Below are positions 1 through 5,000 of a stretch of 5,000 bases of DNA, piece by piece (within the stretch, counting starts at the first letter, position 1; each line of letters begins with the position of its first letter). The notes below the pieces were generated by a model that saw only the letters and a program-made list of their open reading frames with translations, searched no databases and was not told where the DNA came from. The translations under genes were made by a program, and so were the position numbers. The stretch is from an uncultured Opitutia bacterium (GTDB lineage: Bacteria; Verrucomicrobiota; Verrucomicrobiia; Opitutales; UBA953). The stretch covers positions 1-5,000 of the forward strand of contig CAIPVK010000295.1 of the NCBI GenBank assembly GCA_903868455.1. The letters run 5' to 3'.

Positions 1-30
1 CGCCCTGCTTTGTCCTACCTCCCGCGCGTC

Positions 31-115
31 GCTCAGGTGGTGGAATGGCAGACACGCTAGATTCAGGTTCTAGTGCCCCAAAGGCGTAAGGGTTCAAGTC
101 CCTTCCTGAGCACCA
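31..115 (+). tRNA. tRNA-Leu, anticodon CAG, with encoded CCA end
   Basis: This folds as a complete type II (long variable arm) tRNA. The acceptor stem GCTCAGG (31-37) pairs with CCTGAGC (105-111), followed by discriminator A112 and a genomically encoded CCA (113-115). The anticodon stem CTAGA (57-61) pairs with TCTAG (69-73) around the loop TTCAGGT, giving anticodon CAG at 64-66, which reads the leucine codon CUG. The variable arm is a short hairpin at about 74-87 (TGCC/GGCG). The T arm AAGGG/CCCTT encloses TTCAAGT (88-104). CTG is a heavily used leucine codon in the neighbouring genes, so this is probably a major tRNA of the cell. All stems pair perfectly and nothing suggests a pseudogene. 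No promoter can be assigned in the 30 bases available upstream. Confidence 0.97.
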
Positions 116-126
116 CGGGAAAGCAA

Positions 127-150
127 GAGGGCCGGCACATGCCGGCCCTC
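127..150. terminator. Strong hairpin between convergent tRNA-Leu and exported-protein gene, probable terminator
   Basis: A perfect 10-bp GC-rich stem (GAGGGCCGGC at 127-136 with GCCGGCCCTC at 141-150) closes on a four-base ACAT loop. It lies 11 bases past the tRNA end and 24 bases past the stop codon of the convergent - strand gene. Read on the - strand, the stem is followed by TTGCTTTCCC, a weak U-rich tail. On the + strand no T run follows. It therefore best fits a terminator for the - strand gene and may also block or help process the tRNA transcript from the other side. Use in both directions is inferred from position. Confidence 0.7.
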
Positions 151-174
151 GCTCATGGTCAGGCGACCGGGAGA

Positions 175-1110
175 TCACTTGCCCGTGACGGGGCACGAGG
201 CGCCGGCGGCGCCGCGCTGGGCCTTGCGCTCCTGCCAGCGGGCGCGGGCCTTGTCCATCTCGGCGGTGATCGCGTCGGCGCGGGCCGACCACTCGACGGC
301 GAGCTCGTTGTCCTCGGCGGCGGTCTTGAGGGTCTCCATCCACTTGGCCATCTCGGGGCGGCGGGAGGTCATGGCCTTCATGCCCTCGACCATGCGGGCG
401 GCGGCCTGGGCGGCCTGGGCGTCAGCGAAGGTCAGGGCGGAGGTGACGGCGAGGACGCCGGCGGACTCGGAGACGGCCATCGCGCCGGAGCGGACGGGGA
501 TGGGCATGCGGGCGCGGGGGTTGGCGGCGGCGACCGCGGCCATGTCGGAGCCGGCGAGGACGAGGGGCGAGCCGGAGAAGGAGGCGAGCTCGGCGGGCAG
601 GGTCGCGACGACCGCGGCGTTGTCGAGCGCGGCGCAGGCGGCGGCGACGTCGGCGGCGTTCATCGAGACAACGAGGAGGCCCGCGCGGGGGAAGGCGACG
701 AGGAGGCGGCAGGCGGCCTCGGCGCTGTCGAAGCAGAGCACGGGCACACCGTCGATGACGTCGGCCTGGGCGCCCTTGGACTTGAGGTACTCGCCGACCT
801 TGAGGTTGTCGCCGGAGTGGCGGAGGACGCCGACGGCGCGCTTCTGGGCGCCGTTGCCGTAGGCGGTGAAGGCGACGAGGTCGCGGCGGCCGTCGAAGCC
901 GGTGGCGGCCGCGAACTCGCGGATCTCGGGGACGGGGCAGGTGCGGTCGTCGGTGATGCCGAGGACCTTGGCGCCGACCACCGAGGCGCGGGCGGCGTCA
1001 TGGTCGACATGGACGAACCACTTGGCGTCGGCCGTCAGGTCGGCGGCGCGGAACGGCGCGGCGAGCGCGACGACGGGGAGCAGGGCGAGGGCGAGGAGGG
1101 GGTGTCTCAT
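175..1110 (-). CDS. Exported protein of unknown function (311 aa, signal peptide)
   Basis: I do not recognise a named domain. The first 18 residues (MRHPLLALALLPVVALAA) form a signal peptide with a short basic start, a hydrophobic core and an A-L-A site that suggests cleavage after residue 17, so the mature protein should be exported to the periplasm or envelope. The mature part opens with ADLTADAKWFVHVDHD (residues 23-38), a start I associate, from memory only, with uncharacterised secreted proteins of Verrucomicrobiota. The middle alternates beta-like hydrophobic stretches with Ala-rich helices. Residues 228-295 are strongly helical (Ala/Glu/Lys/Met-rich) and may form a coiled bundle. Five cysteines are present (58, 126, 134, 159, 306), two of them in CPV motifs, one very close to the C-terminus (SCPVTGK). 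A longer start would add 48 residues upstream with no plausible signal, so the ATG at 1110 was chosen although no Shine-Dalgarno precedes it. The gene stands alone, convergent with tRNA-Leu and divergent from the kinase operon. Confidence 0.85.
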   Translation of the reverse strand: MRHPLLALALLPVVALAAPFRAADLTADAKWFVHVDHDAARASVVGAKVLGITDDRTCPVPEIREFAAATGFDGRRDLVAFTAYGNGAQKRAVGVLRHSGDNLKVGEYLKSKGAQADVIDGVPVLCFDSAEAACRLLVAFPRAGLLVVSMNAADVAAACAALDNAAVVATLPAELASFSGSPLVLAGSDMAAVAAANPRARMPIPVRSGAMAVSESAGVLAVTSALTFADAQAAQAAARMVEGMKAMTSRRPEMAKWMETLKTAAEDNELAVEWSARADAITAEMDKARARWQERKAQRGAAGASCPVTGK

Positions 1111-1226
1111 GAGGTGGACGGTGAGGGGAGCCCCTGAGAAATCAAGCCCAGTCGAAACTAAGGTCTTTTGCCTAGGTATTCGCCTCACTCGACCTTTCCA
1201 ATGAAAGGACAGAACACGAGCGGCTG
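1111..1226. promoter_or_regulatory. Divergent intergenic region likely holding promoters for both flanking genes
   Basis: This is the only sizeable non-coding gap in the window and is visibly more AT-rich around 1136-1215 than its surroundings. It must hold the start signals of the - strand exported-protein gene and of the + strand kinase operon. For the - strand one weak candidate is TTGGAA (complement of 1196-1201), a 17-base spacer, then TACCTA (complement of 1173-1178); both boxes match the sigma-70 consensus poorly. No better + strand pair was found. The palindrome CCTAGG lies at 1171-1176. Promoter placement is speculative; the presence of regulatory sequence follows from the gene layout. 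Confidence 0.4.
1193..1208. repeat. Short perfect inverted repeat just upstream of the kinase gene
   Basis: CCTTTC (1193-1198) and GAAAGG (1203-1208) are perfect inverted arms around CAAT. The right arm contains the only purine-rich, Shine-Dalgarno-like sequence (AAAGGA, 1204-1209) ahead of the kinase start at 1227. The repeat could be a small operator for the divergent promoters or an RNA hairpin hiding that sequence. With only 6 bp per arm it could also be chance. Confidence 0.3.
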
Positions 1227-2594
1227 TTGCCCACCCACCCCACCGGCAAGCCACCCCCCGCCGTTCGGCCGTCGAGCGGCGGCTGGGACCTGCCGTGCCT
1301 CCTCCATGAGCTGGCCGCCCCCTTGCAGACGGCCTTGGGCCTGGCGGAAGAGGCGACGCGGGCCGGCATGGAGCCGTCCGATTGCCACCGGCTCCGGCGA
1401 TGCCTCGAACGGCTGGGAGGACTCTGCCGGGCGGCCGCCGGAGCCCCCTCGGAAAGGGAGCTCGTGGACCCCTGGGAGGCGGTGGGCGGACTGGTGGAGG
1501 AGTTCGGCGACGCCCATCCGGACCGGCGCATCATCCTGAACCCGCCGCCGGCGGTCCGCCGTGAATGGCGCCTCGACCGGCTCGCGCTCACCCAGACCCT
1601 CGCGAACTGGGTGACGAACGCCCTGCGACACGCCCCGGGGAGCGAGGTCCGCGTGCGCCTGCGTCTCGGCGCCGCGCGACGCGAGCTGCGGCTCGAGGTC
1701 GAGGATGACGGCGAAGGGCTCGCTCCGGAGGATCGGCGCCGCGCGTTCGACCCGGGCTGGCGCGCCGAGACCTCCCGCGCGCGGCATCCGCAAGGCCGAG
1801 GCCTGGGACTCTCGATCGTGCGACATCTCGCCACGGCCGCCGGCGGAAACGTCTCGGTCGGGAGCTCCCGAACGGGAGGTTGTCGGTTCAGCCTGACGCT
1901 CCCCGCGACGCCCGGACGCGCGACGAGGGGCGCCAAGGCGCACCGGGCGGACGTCGGCCGCGCGCGCGTGGCGGTGATCGACGACGACGCGACGAGCTCC
2001 GCCGTGGCGGTGATCGGGCTGCGAGCGGAGGGCGCCGCGGCCGAGACGCTCCGACCCGGCAGGGGCCTGGTGCGGCGCATCCTGGACGGCCGATGGGAGG
2101 TCCTGCTGCTGGACCGACGCCTCGGGTCGACCTCGGGCGACCGCGTCGCGCGGCGACTCCGCGCCGCCGGCTGGGCCGGAGGCATCGTCCTCTGGAGCGG
2201 CGACGGGCGGCCCCCGCCCGCGGGGGTCGACGCCTGCCTGCGCAAGCCCGCGAGCCGACGCGAGATCGCGGAGGCCGTGGCCCTGGCGGCCGCCTGCGCC
2301 GCGGACCGCCGGGCGGCGCGGCGCGTGCTCGCGCGAGAGCTCGGGGCCGGGGCCGCGGCGCTCGAGGCGGCGTCGGTCGACCCGAACCGGCTGCGAGCCG
2401 TGGCCCACCGCCTGGCCGGGGCCCTGGGCTTGGCCGGACACCTGTGGGCGGCCCGGCGGGCCCAGGCGGTGGAGCGCGCCTGCGAGCGGGGTTGGGGCGA
2501 GCCGCCGTGGAGGGAACTCATCGGCGACTTGCGAGCGCTGGCGAAGGGCGCAGGATGGAAGGATGCCACGGACAAAGGTCCTGCCCGCCCTTGA
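1227..2594 (+). CDS. Soluble hybrid histidine kinase: HisKA-like, HATPase, receiver and HPt domains (455 aa)
   Basis: This is a phosphorelay protein with all three relay stations in one chain. Residues 22-66 form a HisKA-like dimerisation helix with HELAAPL, where His27 is the likely autophosphorylation site. Residues about 115-228 are the ATP-binding domain: N box TNALRHA (Asn131), G1 box DDGEG (160-164), an F-box-like Phe174, and G2 box GRGLGLSIV (190-198). A receiver follows at about 245-355, with the acidic cluster IDDD (251-254), phospho-acceptor Asp296 in LLLDRRLG, Ser324 and the conserved Lys340-Pro341. The C-terminal part (about 361-440) is an HPt domain with AHRLAGALGLAG, giving His394. 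No transmembrane segment, PAS, GAF or other sensor region is present. A TTG at 1227 is the likely start; there is no ATG in frame before residue 48, and an in-frame TAG at 1173 allows at most 17 more residues. No Shine-Dalgarno is properly spaced from it. The 3' end overlaps clpS by 32 bp. The input signal and the output regulator are unknown. Confidence 0.87.
   Translation: MPTHPTGKPPPAVRPSSGGWDLPCLLHELAAPLQTALGLAEEATRAGMEPSDCHRLRRCLERLGGLCRAAAGAPSERELVDPWEAVGGLVEEFGDAHPDRRIILNPPPAVRREWRLDRLALTQTLANWVTNALRHAPGSEVRVRLRLGAARRELRLEVEDDGEGLAPEDRRRAFDPGWRAETSRARHPQGRGLGLSIVRHLATAAGGNVSVGSSRTGGCRFSLTLPATPGRATRGAKAHRADVGRARVAVIDDDATSSAVAVIGLRAEGAAAETLRPGRGLVRRILDGRWEVLLLDRRLGSTSGDRVARRLRAAGWAGGIVLWSGDGRPPPAGVDACLRKPASRREIAEAVALAAACAADRRAARRVLARELGAGAAALEAASVDPNRLRAVAHRLAGALGLAGHLWAARRAQAVERACERGWGEPPWRELIGDLRALAKGAGWKDATDKGPARP
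2552..2562 (+). promoter_or_regulatory. Ribosome binding site of clpS, inside the kinase gene
   Basis: AGGA at 2552-2555 stands 7 bases before the clpS ATG, with a further GGAAGG directly abutting the start. This is the clearest Shine-Dalgarno in the window. It supports the start at 2563, and therefore the 32-bp overlap with the end of the kinase gene, where translation of the two is probably coupled. Confidence 0.55.
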
Positions 2595-2850
2595 AACGCG
2601 CGAGACGACCGCGCGCGAGCCGCGCTGGAGCGTGGTGGTGGACAACGACCCGGTGAACACGATGGAGTACGTCACGGCCTGCTTCGTGAAGGTGCTGCAG
2701 GTCGCCCGCCCCGAGGCGCACCGCCTGATGCTCGAGGTGCACGAGGAAGGCCGCTCCGTGGTCTGGTCCGGCGCGCGGGAGCGCGCCGAGGGCCTGGCCC
2801 AGGAACTCCAGCGCTGGCACCTCCGAGCCCACCTCGAGTCCGATGCCTGA
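2563..2850 (+). CDS. clpS: ATP-dependent Clp protease adaptor ClpS (95 aa)
   Basis: ClpS binds proteins with destabilising N-terminal residues and hands them to the ClpA or ClpC unfoldase for degradation in the cytoplasm. Residues 20-92 match the compact ClpS fold: WSVVVDNDPVNTMEYV (22-37), the helix with LMLEVHEEGRSVVWSG (55-70), and a final AEGLAQELQRWHLRAHLE stretch (75-92). Set against E. coli ClpS, Asn28 and Asp29 take the places of the binding-pocket Asn34 and Asp35, Met34 that of Met40, and His60 that of His66. Pro30 replaces Asp36, giving the NDPVN form that I know from cyanobacterial and actinobacterial-type ClpS rather than the NDDYTP form. The first 20 residues are the flexible arm that engages the unfoldase. 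Length is normal for the family. The gene overlaps the kinase upstream (32 bp) and the DUF2017-like gene downstream (8 bp). No clpA or clpC is in the window. Confidence 0.95.
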   Translation: MPRTKVLPALETRETTAREPRWSVVVDNDPVNTMEYVTACFVKVLQVARPEAHRLMLEVHEEGRSVVWSGARERAEGLAQELQRWHLRAHLESDA

Positions 2851-3313
2851 GGTCCGACTGACGCTCACCGTCGAGGCCCGGGAGATCCTCGGCAACCTCC
2901 TGCGCCTCGCGGGCCCCGCCGCCGCGCGCTCGGCCGTCGGACGCGCTCGCGTGCCCGGCGACGATCCCGAGCTGGCCGACGCCTGGCGCCGCGGGCTGGC
3001 CGAGGCGGCCTCCGGCGAGCTGGCGATCCTCGCGTCCGCCCTCGCTTCCGCCAAGGGCGACCCGGCGGTGGTGATCTTGCCCGACGAGGCCGCGGGCTGG
3101 GCCGTGGCGCGCGCCCTGACAAGCGTCCGCCTGACCCTCCGCGAGACCGTGTTCCCGGCGATTCCCGACGACGCGCTCGAGAACGAGGCCCAGCTGGCCC
3201 GCCTGGTCCCACGGCTCCCCGCCGAGCAGCGCCACGCCCTCGCCTGCTACGACTGCTTCGGCCTGCTGCAGCTCGCCCTGCTCGCGAGGCTCGGCGGCGA
3301 CGAAATCGGTTGA
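2843..3313 (+). CDS. DUF2017-like protein associated with ClpS (156 aa)
   Basis: The start ATG overlaps the clpS stop in an 8-bp ATGCCTGA arrangement, so translation is very probably coupled. The function of the family is unknown. In many actinobacteria a DUF2017 gene directly follows clpS, and this protein shares that position and the general plan I recall: a helical N-terminal half (residues 38-70, Ala/Leu-rich), an acidic turn followed by EAAGWAVARALTSVRLTLRE (82-101), and a C-terminal helix CYDCFGLLQLALLARL (135-150). There is no signal peptide or membrane span; it is predicted to be cytosolic and mostly alpha-helical. Two cysteines sit close together (135 and 138, CYDC), not enough for a metal site by themselves. 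The assignment rests on gene order plus weak motif memory rather than a full alignment. The role, perhaps as a partner or modulator of ClpS-dependent degradation, is inference. Confidence 0.68.
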   Translation: MPEVRLTLTVEAREILGNLLRLAGPAAARSAVGRARVPGDDPELADAWRRGLAEAASGELAILASALASAKGDPAVVILPDEAAGWAVARALTSVRLTLRETVFPAIPDDALENEAQLARLVPRLPAEQRHALACYDCFGLLQLALLARLGGDEIG

Positions 3314-3343
3314 ACCTCCGGCCGCCCTGCCCTGCACTGCGGC

Positions 3344-5000
3344 GTGACTGAGAGAGGACCCGCCACGCCGCCCCGCTCCGCCCGACGGAAGCCGGAGGGG
3401 CGCGGGCTCCTCCCGGGCCTGCGCGAGATGCTGCGCTCGAGCGACGCCTCGAGCCTGCGCGCCGACTCCATGGCGGGCCTCGCCGTGACGCTCCTCGCGC
3501 TACCCTTGGCCCTCACCTTCGCCGCGAAGGCCGGCCTGCCGCTTTGGGCGGGGCTCGCCTCCGCGGCCGTGGCCGCGCTGGTCGCGCCGCTCATCGCGGG
3601 CTCGCCCCTGCTCTCGGCCGGCCCGACCAACGCCTCGGCCGCCCTGCTCGTGGGCGCCTTCGGGGCGATCGGCGCCGCGACGCCGGAGGAGCGGCTCGCC
3701 CTGCTGCCGGCGCTCCTGCTGATGACCGGGGCGTTCGTGCTCGTCGGCGCCTGGACCCGTCTCGCGCGCTTCGCCGACTTCATCCCGCGGACGGTCATCG
3801 TCGCGGTCATCGCCGCCGCCGCCCTGCGCGTGCTGATGCTCCAGCTGCCGCTGGCGCTCGGCCTGCCGTCCGACCCCTCGGGCACGCCCTGGGAGCAGGC
3901 CGTGGCGCTTGTCGGGGGCCTGCGCGACCTCGTCAATCCCGACCTCGCGGTGTCGCTCGCGACCCTGATCGCCTACGCCCTCGCCCGGAGCCGGCTCGAC
4001 ACCGGGCCAGCCATCCTCGCCGCGGTGGCGGCCGGCACCTTCTTCGGCGTCGTGGCGGAGAACGTCGCCCTCGCCGCCGGGGCCGCGCCGCGCGGGGGCA
4101 TCTTCCGCTACGTCGGCGCCGCGGCGGTCGCGCCCGGGCCGCTCGCGCCCGCCCTCGGCTTCCGCGACTTCTCCCGCCTCTTCTCGCCCGCGCTCGCCCT
4201 GGCCGTGCTCGTCATCATCGAGGGCACGGCCAACGCCCGCGCCTCGGCGCTGAAGCTCGGCCGGGCGGTCGACCTTCGGCGCGAGCTCCTCGGCCTCGGC
4301 GCGGCCAACCTCGCCTGCGCGGCGGCCTCGGGCATGCCGGCCTCGGGCTCGGTCAGCCGCTCGGCCCTCAACATCTCGGCCGGCGCCCGCACGGGCTTCG
4401 CCTCGGTCTTCGCCGGCCTCGCCCTCGCGGCGGTGGCGCTCGCGGGCGCGGGCGTCATGGCCAAGATCCCGCTGGCGACCCTGGCCGTCATCGTCATCGC
4501 CATCGAGCGCGAGCTGGTGAACCTGCCCGTCATCAGGCTCATCCTGCGCTCGGGCAACGAGGACCGCCTGGTCTTCCTCGCGACCTTCGGGGCGGCGCTG
4601 CTCGCGCCGCTCGACATCGCCATCTACCTCGGCACCGGCATCGCCGTCTTCCACTACCTGCACAAGACCTCGCAGCCCAAGGTGGTCGAGTATGTCTTCA
4701 CCGAGCGCGGCGAGGTGGAGCGACGCGAGCCCGGCCTGCCCGCCCGCGGCATCTCCATCCTCCACGTCGCGGGCAGCCTCCACTTCGGCGCCACCCACGC
4801 CTTCCACGACCACCTCCGGCGCGTCACGGCCGAGCCGGGGATGCGGGCGCTGATCCTGAAGTTCCGCGAGGCGGAGCACCTCGACGCCGACGGCGCCTTG
4901 CTGCTGCGCGACCTCGCCCAGACCCTGCGGCGCGACGGCCGCCACCTCATCCTCTGCGAGCTCGACGCCGAGACCGACCGCGCGGTGCGCGGCGCGGGGC
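3344..5000 (+). CDS. SulP/SLC26-family inorganic anion transporter with STAS domain (3' end beyond the window)
   Basis: This inner-membrane carrier is cut by the window edge after 552 residues. The membrane part spans about 37-440 and carries the SulP landmarks: DSMAGLAVTLLALPLALTFA (41-60), the TM3 motif SAGPTNASAALLVGA (91-105), LFSPALALAVLVIIEG (279-294) followed by RRELLGLGAANL (312-323), and GMPASGSVSRSALN (330-343) before AGARTGF (346-352). The cytosolic C-terminal region from about 468 is a STAS domain (GISILHVAGSLHFG, then LDADGALLLRDLA). The substrate cannot be read from sequence: sulfate, bicarbonate, other oxyanions or dicarboxylates are all known in the family. The ALPLALTFA form differs from the LPQ-type motif usual in sulfate permeases. 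The start chosen is GTG 3344, giving a basic cytosolic leader; ATG 3428 (residue 29) is an alternative that keeps all membrane segments. Neither has a clear Shine-Dalgarno. It begins 30 bp after the DUF2017-like stop, with no terminator between, so it may be co-transcribed. Codon choice is more extreme than in the kinase gene. Confidence 0.93.
   Translation, partial: MTERGPATPPRSARRKPEGRGLLPGLREMLRSSDASSLRADSMAGLAVTLLALPLALTFAAKAGLPLWAGLASAAVAALVAPLIAGSPLLSAGPTNASAALLVGAFGAIGAATPEERLALLPALLLMTGAFVLVGAWTRLARFADFIPRTVIVAVIAAAALRVLMLQLPLALGLPSDPSGTPWEQAVALVGGLRDLVNPDLAVSLATLIAYALARSRLDTGPAILAAVAAGTFFGVVAENVALAAGAAPRGGIFRYVGAAAVAPGPLAPALGFRDFSRLFSPALALAVLVIIEGTANARASALKLGRAVDLRRELLGLGAANLACAAASGMPASGSVSRSALNISAGARTGFASVFAGLALAAVALAGAGVMAKIPLATLAVIVIAIERELVNLPVIRLILRSGNEDRLVFLATFGAALLAPLDIAIYLGTGIAVFHYLHKTSQPKVVEYVFTERGEVERREPGLPARGISILHVAGSLHFGATHAFHDHLRRVTAEPGMRALILKFREAEHLDADGALLLRDLAQTLRRDGRHLILCELDAETDRAVRGAG

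Noticed and set aside
31..150. tRNA-Leu as an integration (att) site for a mobile element
   Set aside because: tRNA genes are common integration targets, but no integrase, direct repeat of the tRNA 3' end or transposase is visible downstream. The adjacent gene is an ordinary exported protein.
73..1137. A + strand frame of 354 residues starting inside the tRNA
   Set aside because: It begins in tRNA-Leu, is almost all Gly/Glu/Ala/Asp, and is antisense to the exported protein with its clear signal peptide.
1168..1539. ATG at 1201 as the start of a + strand gene
   Set aside because: It opens a different frame from the kinase, giving a Pro/Ser/Arg-rich peptide with no similarity to any family. 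The kinase frame at 1227 carries the His, N and G boxes.
1172..2675. Two long - strand frames (467 and 496 residues) opposite the kinase and clpS
   Set aside because: The translations are Arg/Ser/Pro/Ala-rich without recognisable motifs, whereas the + strand carries conserved kinase, receiver, HPt and ClpS motifs over the same bases.
3321..3343. Possible hairpin (GCCGC at 3321-3325 with GCGGC at 3339-3343) between the DUF2017-like and SulP genes
   Set aside because: Only 5 bp of stem with a 13-base loop and no T run, so it does not support a terminator. In DNA this GC-rich it is likely chance.
3500..4945. A 481-residue open frame on the - strand opposite the SulP gene
   Set aside because: Its translation is a low-complexity Glu/Gly/Arg/Asp-rich string with no domain, and it lies entirely opposite a gene with clear SulP motifs. 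It arises from the strong G/C third-position bias.

Overview
This is a very GC-rich bacterial window (well above two thirds G+C by eye). The real genes end almost every codon in G or C, and as a result long spurious frames run opposite nearly every gene. Shine-Dalgarno sequences are scarce: only clpS has a convincing one. The lineage cannot be fixed from the sequence alone. A Verrucomicrobiota (Opitutales-like) source is my best guess, because the secreted protein with a 'DAKWFVHVD' start resembles a family I associate with that group. A clpS gene followed by a DUF2017-like gene is also a familiar actinobacterial arrangement, so the assignment is tentative.

Layout: a complete tRNA-Leu(CAG) with encoded CCA lies at 31-115 on the + strand. 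A strong hairpin (127-150) sits between it and the convergent - strand gene at 175-1110, which encodes a signal-peptide protein of unknown function. A 116-bp divergent intergenic region (1111-1226) then precedes a + strand run that continues to the window end: a soluble hybrid histidine kinase with HisKA-like, HATPase, receiver and HPt parts (1227-2594); clpS (2563-2850), overlapping the kinase by 32 bp; a DUF2017-like gene (2843-3313), overlapping clpS by 8 bp; and, after a 30-bp gap, a SulP/SLC26-family anion transporter with a C-terminal STAS domain (3344 to beyond 5000).

How they may work together: the two overlaps indicate that the kinase, clpS and the DUF2017-like gene are translationally coupled and form one transcription unit. 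ClpS delivers N-degron substrates to the ClpAP/ClpCP protease. The kinase could carry an entire phosphorelay (His-Asp-His) in one cytosolic chain, but it has no sensor domain and no room for one upstream. A link between phosphorelay signalling and regulated proteolysis is therefore the most interesting idea here, but it is inference from gene order only. The SulP gene may be read through from the same unit because no terminator is visible in the gap.

I see no mobile element, CRISPR array, integrase or obvious defence system. The best candidates for further attention are the input-less kinase coupled to clpS and the ClpS-DUF2017 pair.
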